Source: Dermatemys mawii | Taxonomy: Eukaryota; Chordata; Testudines; Dermatemydidae | Reading direction: 5' to 3' | Assembly (NCBI GenBank): GCA_007922305.1 | Contig: ML677366.1 | Location: 14,254,489-14,318,488, forward strand | DNA length: 64,000 nucleotides | In this document: positions 27,101-36,554 of the stretch, one piece after another | Position numbering within the stretch: the stretch's first letter is position 1 | How the letters are laid out: each line of letters starts with the position of its first letter | Translations under genes and position numbers: made by a program | The notes under the pieces: generated by a model | What the model was told of the DNA's origin: nothing | Seen by the model: the letters and a program-made list of their open reading frames with translations, nothing else | Databases searched by the model: none

Positions 27101-30100
27101 TATGACAAAATGCATTAAGATAAAACCTAACTTTTTTCCCCTCGTGAGAGAGTTTTTTTTCCCCCTAGAAATGTTCAGGTAATAGTCAGACTCAGTTTTC
27201 AGAGTACTGAACAAATATTTACTAGAATTTTTACCCTGGTTAGTTTTCAGTCTTTCCTCATCTGTAAAATGGTGGTTAATATCTGCTGTCTACTATGCAA
27301 GTTAAAGTGCTTCTCACCATTCATTATTTATATGAATGCTCCCTGCTAAATGCAGGGTAACACAGGAATACTTTTGTTCATGTGCAGCTACAATCTCCAA
27401 TATTCTTTGACTTCTGACTATAATGTAAAGGTCACTTAAGGGCATACACAGCATAGGAGAGTTACAGGCTGGTCTGCCTCTTTTCTTGCTTAATGGCAAT
27501 ATCTGCATAACTTTTAGGATGGGAGTGGGTTTCAACAAGTGGTAGGGTTGAGAGCTTTTTAATGAAACATGCACTCAATGTTATGATAGATACATTGGCT
27601 TAGAACAGCAAAAGATTGAGATGAAAAAAACACTCTCAGGACTCCTCTGTAGATGGCGAGGAAGTATAAATAGTTTGGTTTAAGCCACTGGGCATTGTGT
27701 GCCATCATGAAACTTGACTGAGCTCAGTGAAAATGAACTTAGACAAACCTTTCATACATTTTGCCGTCTCATCTGACTACTGTTGACACGTGTCTTGTTC
27801 TGTCCAGTCCATAGGTAAATAAGCTTTTGAGCTGGACTGTTATTTTTTTTTAAATGGACTAACTACAGGAACACATTGCATGCAGTATTGAATATCAGGA
27901 TAAATACTATGGTGCTCACAATATCTGCTGGTGTGACTGAAAGCACATGTAAGTCAATGGGAACATTTCCATAGACATCAAAGGGCTTTCGATCAGAGCT
28001 GTGACAGAACTGCACATATTCAGCTTGCATATATTGCCCGTACTGCTTAAAAGAGCACTTATGCTACAAACGGCAACATGGAGCAAAATTAGGGAAGCAC
28101 CTTAGTGGCTCCAGAGTTATGAATATTTTGTGTGTTCCATTAAGCTGATCAGTGTCAGGTTTTCTTTCTAAAATATATCATTCCAAGAAGGAGCACAAAC
28201 TTGAATTTTCTAGGTCACTGTCAGACTCCTAGGAGGCTTGCTTTGACCAATATAAGATGACAACTGTCCTTTCAGGCTTGCTTGAGCTCCTGTAGTTTAA
28301 CAATGATAAGAGTTAGACTTCAAATTTCACACAACATTTTATGTTCCAGACACAGCATTACATCACCTGGGAAGACTTAAAGTATCCAAAGACAACACTA
28401 CTCGATCCTGTGCTCCCCTCCCGCCCCCCCGTGGTGGAAACTGATAAAACAATTTTTGCAATCTACTTCCATTATAGTTTTAGTCTGACTCCATGTCTTC
28501 TGCACCATTCCCCAGACAGTCCCTCCAGCAAAGCTCAGATTCCCAGCAGAGCTGCCCAGCATATCTTCATAACTATACCCTCCAACAAATGCCTCCCTGT
28601 AGCTTTCTAAACATACATCATAATGCACTTGGCCCGCCACCCCAAGTTTCCTATGGGCCTGCTATAGTTAGTCAGTGAGATTCATAATCTATTGAGCTAG
28701 CCATTAGGTTCACTGGATTAGGGCTTCTCCTTGGCAAACTGTAGGACCTCTGCATTTTAAGCTTAGCCTCAGGTAGACCTGCACATTGAGGGAACCCTTT
28801 ACCTTGCAGATTTAGAATGTACAACTGGTCATGTAGATATTAAAAGTGGAAAAGACTTTTTTGGTAATTGGAAGTGTCCTTTTCAATATATTGTATTCCT
28901 AGCCTCGTATTTTTGAATGTTAACTATAAAAACTGTTTGAATTTCTGGGAGGGACCATCGGAGGCTCTTGATTTCTCTGTGTATTAATGAGATAAAGACA
29001 TTATCTGGTTACTGTATGACCCTTCTGGGCTTTGCAGTTCAGATATTTTGTACTGCACCAGCCATTTTCACTCCTTGCTCAGGTGGGTCCCTGGCCTTGT
29101 TGCATTAATATGGGATTCTCTTGCTGGACAGGTCCAGTTAGGCATTCGAAAATTCTCCTTTGCAACTTGCTCTACTACAGGCAGCATGCACTGCTATGCC
29201 TCCAAAGCTCTGGTTTATGTAATTAAGATTAATAGTCATGACTTCTGTGCGTGTCAAAGATCCTTTACTTCATAGGGGGGCTGTTTTACACAAACTCAGT
29301 GCCACAGTTCAGCATATTCTTGCAAGAGTTGGGTTCAGGAGGGTAGTCTAGAAGTATTACTGTGCTAATGCAACTATAGTGCAAGGAGGAGTTGCAAGCC
29401 AGTAGGGCTAAAGTTCAAACCACTAGAGGTTTAAAGGTGTCTGAAACACACATTTATAAGGGGACTACTGACTTCCATATATAATGTAGTTCCATGAAGT
29501 TTTGAAAGCCAAGAATAGGGAGGATGTAGAGGGAAAACATGCTAGCAGACAGTTGCTATGCTGCTTTTCCATTAGCACTGGTGGTTTTGTTTTTTTAAGT
29601 AAGGGTTGTCTTTGCTTCCACTGTTTCCCAAACTTTTGTGCTACTTAGGAATCCACCCTCCCTCTGAGAAGACTGGATTACACTGGGGAGGGAAGTATAA
29701 GTGGCTTTAACACTACCTTTCCAATACTGCCCTGATACTGGGAGCCACTAGGGCCACAGTAGGCTTAGCGCTGCTGTAATACAAGTCGAAGCTAGATCAG
29801 CTTTAGTGCTGAAGTACAAAGTGGAATGAGGAGGGGCAGAGGATCAGGTTCAATATCTTGCATGAAGGAAGACTTTGGCAACACCACTTTAAATAACTGG
29901 TAAGTGGCAAAGTACACTGCTTCTCGCTTACTTCTCACCTTCCTCTGCTTCACACTCATCTGACCTTTCTTGTACTTCTATTGCTGCTAGGGTGACCAGA
30001 TGTCCCGATTTTATAGGGACAGTCCTGATTTTGGGGTCTTTTTCTTATATAAGCTCCTGTTACCACCCAGCCCCCTGATTTTTTCACATTTGCTGGCTGG

Positions 30101-33100
30101 TCACCCTAATTGCTGCAGCCAAGAATATTTTAAGATGTCCCTTCAGCCCATCCACTGCTGAACAAGCAATATAAAATGTGGTGGTTGCAGTGACCATAGA
30201 CTACCTGTCAGAACTCCTGAAATGCAAGTATTTCAAACTAAATAGAAAGTGCAAACAAGGAACTTAATGAGCACAGATTATTAAGACGTGTAAATAAAAT
30301 GGATCTGAAATGTCCCATCTCAACCAGCATCGGTGGACCTCTTCCATAGACCATAAGGGAGAGGGCTTGTTGATGGATATTTTAGATTTACTTGATACTA
30401 CAAGGGGCTCAGAAACAGAGTACACTTACTTTGATGCAAGCGTAGAAAATAATGTAGATGATCCTGACTTCCTAGATGAAGGCTCCAGAGAGAGAGGAAA
30501 GATGTATGATACAGATTTTAAACTATGTACTATAGGTAAGTGAGTTTTACTTAAATTCTCTACATTTGGTGACACACATTGGGTCATATAAAATTCTGTG
30601 GTACAAATATGTCATGACAGTAATATTGCTTTATAATGGAATGAATGTCTTCATGGATATGTTTCAACCTTTTCAACCCAATTGATGTATTATTTGCACT
30701 AGGTCTTTGCTGTAACAAATCTTGATTTTGCTAATTAGTATTTTATGGCTCACTAATTTTCCTTAAACAGTAACTTTGATATTAACTCACTAAAATGAGG
30801 TTTTTCCTCTTGCACACACCTTGCCACCATTGTACACGTCATGTTTTGTCCCAAGTCTCTCTGAGTAGATCAGTGGTGTTGGTTCCATTAGAATTTCATC
30901 CTGTTAGTCCTAAAAGATTTAGACTCCCTTGTTTTGCATGCAAACTTATTTTCCTGCCTCTTGTACCCTTTTATTAGTTTTCAAAATGTCAGAATGCCAG
31001 TCTACAAAGTGGACTTCTAGTTAACACACTTGAAGACAGTTATAGTTGGGCCATTGATCATTTCAAAGTTGTATGTACATACTAAGCACACCCCAAACAT
31101 TCAGATAATATTGACAGTGAAAAAACATGAACTGTCAAGTAAAGGTGAGTCTTTAGGAGTATTAGTGAGGTTGGTAGAGAGCTGTTAAGTGATACTTCAC
31201 TAGATCTCTCAGATTCTGCCTGGCAAGCATGCAGCTGTTTGTATATTGTCAGAAAAAGTAGCCAAGGTGCAGACAAACTTTACGACTACTGCTGTATCCC
31301 TTCTTTAGCAATGTATGTGATTAGCCCTGCTTCTGCTGGCACTCACCCAGTTGCATCCTCCTTTCATTCTATCTCTGTCCCTTCCTTTTCACACCCTATT
31401 TCTTCTGCTCACCTTCCTACGTTCTAGGCAGTGCAAGCTTGTCCTGTTGTGACCTATCAGATAGCTGGTAGGTAGTATTTGGCTTGCCAACCCATTTAAA
31501 ACAAGGTTAATTTCCCTTACCGTCAGTTTTTTAAGTTAAAGTTTAAGACACCAAGGTGTAGAGAAGAGGGCAGCAATTGAACAAAATACCACTAATCTTT
31601 TTCTTGGGTCAGGCAACTTGTTCAGTTGTATGTTCTCTACTCGGATTCTCCCAAACCCAGTCAGAGTCTCACTTTCAGATGTGAGAGAAGATTAGAACAG
31701 CCTGGAAACATTATAGCTCCACCTTTCCAAAAGTTAAATTCTTGGCAATGGATGTCTTCACTTTAGCCTCAAGAAGCTGGAAAGGGAAGCTGCATCTCAG
31801 TAGCATAACTCTGACATACCAAAAGTTGTTTGATCCACTATTATCCTCAGCAAGATAGCATTGTGAGGCAGCATTGCAGAAGGGAGAAGTTTTATTGAAC
31901 TCTGGTAAATTTTCTGTGCTTCTCACTTGACTCGAATTAACTTTGAATACTACTAATTGTAACAGTTTTATGAAACTGTTAAACTTACACTTCATCTTGC
32001 CAAATGTGGTAACTTCAGACCCATTTTTAAATCTTGGCTTTTGAGATTTAAAAGGAATAGTGTGTGTATTTTACTAGTCCTTACAGTAGTTTGTATATTA
32101 TGAGTTGTATATAAAACATTCAGCACTGAAAACTGACTTCTCACTTGGATGACTCAGATTGGATAATTAAATTTAGAAAGAGGGAGCTCAAGTGCACTTG
32201 TTGTGTAATGCGGAAATATTGCTAAAACTGAGTTCCACACATGACTAGATTGTAGATTATAGAAGGAAAAATTGATTACAACAAGGTTGCTAGTCTCAGA
32301 GCTTGAATTTACAAAATAGGCTTCAAATTTCTCTTATGGCTGAAACAAATCTCTTGCAAATTTTTTCCACTCTTTTTTCAGTGTTTTCTCTTTTATATTA
32401 GCTTTAGTGTCAGAGAGTGCAGAGTCTACATCTGAAGAACAAGACAAGTCACTTGACAAACCAAAACAGAAAAAGAATCGCTGTTTCATGTGCCGGAAGA
32501 AGGTGGGACTTACTGGTAAGAAATATTTCATTTTCTTTCTTAATCCAAGACTAAGTTATGCAATTAATATCAAAGGACCAAATTCTGCCTTTAGATTCAC
32601 ATATGGGTTAGTCTGTTGGCTTTGATGTATTTGAAGTAAAATTTGTCCCTAAGGTGTTTTCAACCAGTTGCTCTTATTAAAGAGGATTTTTCATATGTCC
32701 TTGTGTTTAACTGTTTCATTCATTAAGCAAAATGATCTTCCTCACAAATGCTTCTGTTTGGGAGCTCTTGTATAATGGCCTGGGGAGCTGAGGTAAATAT
32801 AATAGTCTGCTCATTAATCAGCCTTCATAATGAAGTGGTATGATTCAGTTTAAGTATTTAAAAATCACTTGAGTCGTTCTACTGCGTGGTGACTGAAAAA
32901 ATGTCTGCAGCAAGTCTTGAGGGAGTGTGTTTTTGTAGTGCTGTAATAGTGATGCATATTTGAAGTGAGGGCTCTTTATAATCATTACAACAAAGATTTA
33001 TAACTTTGGTGCCTTATATGACAGCAATTTTGGAGCAGAAACTGGCTTTGACTGACTGACGTTGGTGACCTAGATTAGTTAATACCGAATGTGAATATAG

Positions 33101-33336
33101 GATATTTGGGATATTAAAAAGGCCAAATCTGTAGAATTAAGTCAGAATTTAGTGTCTGTCTTAATAGATCAATATTTCTGTTTACAGGGTTTGAATGCCG
33201 GTGTGGAAACATTTATTGTGGTGTGCACCGTTATTCAGATGTACACAGTTGCTCTTATAATTACAAAGCTGATGCTGCTGAGAAAATCAGGAAAGAAAAT
33301 CCTGTGGTTGTTGGAGAAAAGATTCAGAAGATCTGA
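18000..33336 (+). CDS. ZFAND6: ZFAND6 (AWP1), A20/AN1 zinc-finger protein 6, complete spliced coding region
   Basis: Five coding exons join in phase: 18000-18153, 20387-20498, 23146-23246, 32402-32515 and 33188-33336. They total 630 nt, or 209 residues plus stop; the human protein is 208. Residues 12-33 form the A20 zinc finger (C14, C18, C30, C33). Residues about 53-140 are a Ser/Thr/Gln/Glu-rich linker. Residues 150-182 form the AN1 finger with ligands C150, C153, C164, C166, C171, H174, H180 and C182. The protein ends in the family tail EKIQKI. Every intron has GT-AG borders. From knowledge of the family, the A20 finger binds ubiquitin, and the protein modulates TRAF/NF-kB signalling and PEX5 export with the AAA factor PEX6. 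These roles are not visible in the sequence itself. Upstream non-coding exons are outside the window. FAH follows on the same strand about 4.7 kb downstream, as in human. Confidence 0.97.
18154..20386 (+). other. ZFAND6 intron between coding exons 1 and 2
   Basis: 2.2 kb of unique-looking AT-rich DNA with a pyrimidine/poly-G tract near 18255-18320. A segment at about 19360-19560 has the look of an old interspersed repeat that I cannot name. No coding potential recognised. Confidence 0.7.
20387..20498 (+). CDS. ZFAND6: ZFAND6 coding exon, linker part 1
   Basis: A TTCCAG acceptor and a GTAAAT donor bound 112 nt encoding residues 52-88. It is a Ser/Thr-rich low-complexity stretch with no domain, matching the A20-AN1 linker of human ZFAND6. 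The exon starts at phase 1, completing an Ala codon, and ends two bases into a Ser codon. Confidence 0.93.
20945..21115 (+). mobile_element. Degenerate CORE/MIR-type SINE
   Basis: Begins GAGACTTGAGTTCTATTCCT, then AGCTCTGCTACTCAACTGC. The tail is GAGATCTACAAATGAAAAGC and then AGTATGTAAGAGCTAAGTAT. The core is deleted or heavily mutated. Confidence 0.6.
21770..22100. repeat. GC-rich block with imperfect ~53-bp tandem repeat
   Basis: The word CTG(C/T)CAGGG recurs at 21847, 21902 and 21955 with CCCACTCCACCTGCTC-like sequence between, giving about three imperfect units of 53-55 bp. A C-run lies near 22050-22062. Frames of 60-113 codons on both strands are by-products. Confidence 0.5.
23146..23246 (+). 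CDS. ZFAND6: ZFAND6 coding exon, linker part 2
   Basis: A polypyrimidine TTTTTTCCTAG acceptor and a GTTAGT donor bound 101 nt encoding residues 89-122. The peptide contains the conserved stretch SPVSNQSLL and the acidic PETED motif of the ZFAND6 linker. The exon ends at phase 1 (first base of an Ala codon), which is the same phase as the candidate exon at 30310-30535. Confidence 0.93.
23662..23692. repeat. Alternating purine-pyrimidine tract (TG/AT/CG/CA)
   Basis: TGTGTATATACACATGCGCG and the following CACACACG alternate throughout, giving Z-DNA-prone sequence. Confidence 0.85.
23886..23994. repeat. Near-perfect 109-bp palindrome (54-bp arms, one-base bulge, no loop)
   Basis: Left arm 23886-23940 begins CCATCTAATGTATATGTACT; the right arm 23941-23994 is its reverse complement with a single T missing in the ATTTTTAT/ATAAAAT centre. 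The flanks are (CT)n on the left and AATCATCAATAAC on the right, with no target duplication. There is no relation to the MITE families seen elsewhere in the window. It lies in a ZFAND6 intron. Confidence 0.93.
25693..26250 (+). mobile_element. Tigger/mariner-like DNA transposon fragment (5' end)
   Basis: TA at 25691-25692 precedes CAGTAACTCCTCGCTTAACG, a terminal type known from Tigger-like elements. It is followed by GCGACTTTAAGCAAAACGAT and CCCCATAAGAATTAATGTAA. The right end was not found, so the 3' border is an estimate. No transposase frame survives. Confidence 0.5.
26378..26700. mobile_element. MITE-like sequence with internal inverted words
   Basis: It contains GTAGGTCTGCACTTAAGG and TGTAAATGAGAGCC at opposite ends, with several GTGTAGACAC / GTGGCTACACAT repeats inside. 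The two GTGGCATGTGGCTACACA-like words near 26600 and 26645 form a short direct repeat. Borders uncertain. Confidence 0.35.
29988..30108. mobile_element. 121-bp hAT MITE with perfect 8-bp TSD
   Basis: Begins TAGGGTGACCAGATGTCC and ends CTGGTCACCCTA. It is flanked by ATTGCTGC at 29980-29987 and 30109-30116. It carries no ORF. Confidence 0.92.
30310..30535 (+). CDS. Unidentified acidic ORF with splice donor; possible alternative first exon of ZFAND6
   Basis: From an ATG at 30310 the frame stays open to a strong donor (ATAG followed by GTAAGTG at 30536) and then stops at 30541. The peptide (75 residues before the donor) is strongly acidic in its C-terminal half, with motifs such as MDILDLLD and [11 protein letters not shown], which looks more protein-like than the other intronic frames. 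Its donor phase (one base into a codon) matches the acceptor phase of the ZFAND6 exon at 32402, so splicing would read in frame into the AN1 finger. It cannot be a simple internal exon using the acceptor-like CAG at 30325-30327: from the phase of the preceding ZFAND6 exon that route meets a stop within ten codons. It may instead be a fragment of an old transposase or pure chance. No family recognised. Confidence 0.2.
32402..32515 (+). CDS. ZFAND6: ZFAND6 coding exon, start of AN1 finger
   Basis: The acceptor is TTTTATATTAG with a pyrimidine-rich tract before it; the donor is GTAAGA. The 114 nt encode residues 123-160 plus one base. The acidic linker end is followed by a basic KPKQKKNR stretch and the first AN1 ligand pair C150/C153 (CFMC). 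The AN1 finger is interrupted by the next intron between C153 and C164, as in other vertebrate ZFAND5/6 genes. Confidence 0.95.
32516..33187 (+). other. ZFAND6 last coding intron
   Basis: A 672-bp GT-AG intron splitting the AN1 finger. I see no repeat or additional exon in it. Confidence 0.8.
33188..33336 (+). CDS. ZFAND6: ZFAND6 last coding exon, rest of AN1 finger and C-terminus
   Basis: A TTTACAG acceptor precedes 149 nt ending in TGA (33334-33336). It supplies the remaining six AN1 ligands (C164, C166, C171, H174, H180, C182) and the conserved C-terminal helix rich in Lys/Glu. A 71-codon ORF in another frame overlaps this exon but is only a shadow. Confidence 0.96.
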
Positions 33337-34130
33337 ACTGCTACTTCTGCTGGAATATAAAATCCTCTGACCATCTGCAGATTAAATTGACTTGAGCTTT
33401 TTCCTTAGTCATCAGGAATGTAGAGCAGTGTATCTTGCCTAGACCTTTTAATCATGCATGTCATCAGAAGAATAGATTTTGTTTTTGTTTTGAAAATGAC
33501 TCTGAACATTTATTTTCATTGCCGTTTTCTGTGGCTGAAGACTTAAGTAAACTTTACAAGTATTATCCTTTAAGATCATTTTAATTTTAGTTGAGTGCAG
33601 AGGGCTTTTATAACAGACATGGAGAAAACATGGGAGGGCTGTGCTTTTCCAGTACAAAACATGCATGCATTAACTTTGCAGTTTATTTTCTTGTTGTATA
33701 TAGCTTTTCTCTGCAGCACGATTTCTTTTTTGGTAATGCCTCATGGCACAACTAATTATCAGTAACTGAATGTATTTTAATCATTATGGCTGCTTCTGGT
33801 TTTCATTAACAAGAAAGGTTATACATGTTAGCATATTAGCTTGTTTGCACCCACTACCTATTTATGTATGAATCATTTGTAATGCGAGAGTGTGTGCTGA
33901 GATTATAAGTTTGTGTGGTTTTTTTAAAAAAATTCGATTTTTGTTTTCGTGTGTGTGTGGGGGCGGGGTAGGCTAGTATGCACTTCATTGCTGACTGAAG
34001 GTTTCACTGGGATTACATTCATCAGTCTGTATGTACACAAATATGAAGAATGATTTGAAGTAACTGTGCTGTATTTATGTTTATCCACGTCTTAACTTTG
34101 ATTAAATAAAATTTTAAAAAATTGGGGTAT
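33337..34130 (+). other. ZFAND6: ZFAND6 3' untranslated region
   Basis: AT-rich sequence with no long reading frame runs from the stop codon to just beyond an AATAAA signal. The downstream end is an estimate (10-30 nt after the signal). A G/T-rich stretch follows at about 34123-34140 and could be the downstream cleavage element. A short G-run with (GT)n lies near 33948-33968. Confidence 0.75.
34105..34110 (+). promoter_or_regulatory. ZFAND6 polyadenylation signal (AATAAA)
   Basis: A canonical AATAAA lies about 770 nt after the ZFAND6 stop, followed by an A-rich stretch and then a GGGGTATTTTGTGTTG-type GT-rich element. It is the best-placed signal in the 3' region; other, weaker sites may also be used. 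Confidence 0.7.
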
Positions 34131-34858
34131 TTTGTGTTGATCACTGGTATCTGTCACACTGATTGCTTTTGAGCCCTTTATTCTGATTTGGACCTCTTGT
34201 CTCAGGTTTCTCCAGATACAGTGCATTCTGATAACTGTTATTCAGATCTACAAGGTTGTCAACTCTCACCTGAATTTGTTTTACCTACTGTTCCAAGTAA
34301 CATCTATTGATAGAAGGACTTGAGGGAATAGTCATTCTTAACTTGTACATTTGAAAACACTTTGTATATAGTCAGTGATTTTTTTTCTCCCCACTTGTCT
34401 TTTGTACAGCAACAAGACACAAAAATGCACTTTAAAATAGGCAAATGCCATAAAAGTGACATGGAACTCTGTGAGGCACGTGAAATTGTTTTTCATCTAG
34501 CCTCTTGAAACCGACTGCGTCAGAGGTTCCAACATTGCAGTTGTTGGGAGCCACTTCTGACTTGGAGAACCAGACAGTCACAGACTGATGGCTCCTCCTT
34601 ATTTCAGTCTGCTTAAATGCATTCAAAGTAGTGAAACATATACTGTTATTTTTCATGTAAGCAATTGCTGTAGCTGTTGTTAATATGTGACAGTTGAGCA
34701 TATGTTAGGGGATTTGGTCCGTGCAGTTCTGATTGGGAGAGCTGACCCTTGAGACAACTGATCTACACTGTACAAAGGTTAGGAACCCCTTAGGCAGTGT
34801 TTCAAATTTAGTGTCCATTTAACAGATCTGGTGGCTTGTGAATGAACTTCTCTCTCTC

Positions 34859-35082
34859 AGGGTGTCTTCACTAGCAACATTAAAGCGCTGCCACAGCAGC
34901 GCTTTAACATGTCTGTAGTCGCAACACCATCCCCTCGAGGGGAGTAGCTACCAGTGCTGGTTCACTGTCTACACGGCCACTTTACAGTACTGAAACTTGC
35001 AGTGCTCAGGGGGGTGGTTTTTTCACACCCCTGAGCGAGAAAATTGCAGCGCTGTACAGTGGCAATGTAAACAAGGCTGTCT
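34859..35082. mobile_element. MITE with TTAAAGCGCTGCC hairpin ends
   Basis: The left end is CAGGGTGTCTTCACTAGCAA and then TTAAAGCGCTGCCACAGCAG, which folds into a hairpin with CAGCGCTTTAA. The right end is TTGCAGCGCTGTACAGTGG, complementary to the left sub-terminal word. Typical turtle non-autonomous DNA transposon. Confidence 0.55.
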
Positions 35083-35734
35083 TGCAGTTGTTCTGTGATT
35101 CATAGCTGCCTGCCCTGTCAAGTCCTGGATAGTCACTCTGCCCACAGATGTTCACACCCACGTAATCGCCAATATCTCCTTAAAGGCTATGTGCTATAGC
35201 TATAACAATATATGTGACTTTTTTGTAACTGTACATGTAAGCTCACCCCACACTGGATTCTTTACAAAACTTACACATTCGCAGAAGTAGGACTCAAATT
35301 CCCCTCTGGATCTGATCCTCAGTTTTTACATTTCTCTTGGTGACTCTTCTGATTAAATAGCTTTCAAATATTTGTGGAACAAATGAGATTTTATGTGCAG
35401 TTGCTCAGCCATTCAGGATTTTGACTTTATTTAAAATGTTAATTTTCTTTAATCAATGCTGAAGGAGTCCTTCAAAATTCTGAACCATGCAGAAAAAATG
35501 GTTGCTGACAATTACCAGATAAGTACCATACATTGCACTGCAAAGAGGGTCTTACTACATCAGGTAGCATGTGAGGTAATCTGCAACTTAAGATGATGGA
35601 GAAAACGATTTTGTACCTGAAGGAGCATGTCATGGAGGTTTTAACTTTGAAAATCAGATATGGACTTTGAACCATGCACTCCTAAGGACTTTTTGGCTAT
35701 GGAACATGGGAGAGGGAGGTGGGGAGAGAAGGCA

Positions 35735-35782
35735 TGAATCAAGGTCTTGTGAATCAAGGTCTTGCAAATCAAGGTATTTCAG
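35735..35782. repeat. Three tandem copies of a ~15-bp word
   Basis: GAATCAAGGTCTTGT, GAATCAAGGTCTTGC and AAATCAAGGTATTTC lie end to end, about 80 bp before the CR1 copy. Confidence 0.85.
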
Positions 35783-35861
35783 TAGTCTCCCCCAATCTTT
35801 TTGGATTAAAGATCCTCATTAATGATGTTTGTGAACAGTGCATTGATGGATCATGCAATGG

Positions 35862-36554
35862 AATGGCTGGGCAGCAGTTTTGCAGAAAAGGAGCTAGGGG
35901 TTACAGTGGATGAGAAGCTGGATATGCGTCAACAGTATGCCCTTGTTGCCAAGAAGGCTAAAGGCATCTTGGGCTGTATAAGTAGGGGCATTGCCAGCAG
36001 ATCGAGGGACGTGATTCTTCCCCTCTATTCTACATTGGTAATGCCTCATCTGGAGTACTGTGTCCAGTTTTGGGGCCCACACTACAAGAAGGATGTGGAA
36101 AAATTGCAAAGTCCAGTGGAGGGCAACAAAAATGATTAGGGGCCTGGAGCACATGACTTATGAGGGGAGGCTGAGAGAACTAGGATTGTTTAGTCTTCAG
36201 AAGAGAAGACTGAGGGGAGATTGATAGCTGCTTTCAACTATCTGAAAGGGGGTTCCAAAGAGGATGGATCTAGGCTGTTCGCAGTGGTATCAAATGACAG
36301 AACAAGGAGTAATGGTCTCAAGTTGCGGTGGGGAAGGTTTACGTTGGATATTAGGAAAAACTTTTTCACTAGGAAAGGGGTGAAGCACTGGAATGGGTTA
36401 CCTAGAGAGGTGGTGGAATCTCCTTCCTTAGAGGTTTTTAAGTTCAGGCTTGACAAAGCCCTGGCTGGGATGATTTAGTTGGGGATTGGTCCTGCTTTGA
36501 GCAGGGGGTTGGGCTAGATGACCTGAGGTCCCTTCCAACCCTGATATTCTATGA
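35862..36554 (+). mobile_element. CR1 LINE, 5'-truncated 3' end
   Basis: The sequence covers the C-terminal part of CR1 ORF2 and the 3' UTR. Reading frames at 35822-36139 and 36221-36478 show CR1 phrases such as [32 protein letters not shown] and [16 protein letters not shown]. They are interrupted by a frameshift near 36105-36120. It ends in the CR1 3' terminus GATATTCTATGA, and no poly(A) tail is present, as expected for CR1. The copy looks relatively young. Confidence 0.92.

Larger units (their letters stand above)
23247..32401 (+). other. ZFAND6 intron between coding exons 3 and 4
   Basis: 9.2 kb, the largest intron between coding exons. It holds a near-perfect palindrome (23886-23994), a Tigger/mariner-like fragment (from 25693), MITE-like sequence (about 26378-26700), a 121-bp hAT MITE (29988-30108) and an unexplained ORF with a splice donor (30310-30535). 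Nothing recognisable was seen in 24000-25690, 26720-29950 or 30550-32400 beyond small ancient-repeat traces. Confidence 0.7.

Noticed and set aside
33152..33370. 72-codon ORF
   Set aside because: Out-of-frame shadow of the last ZFAND6 exon.
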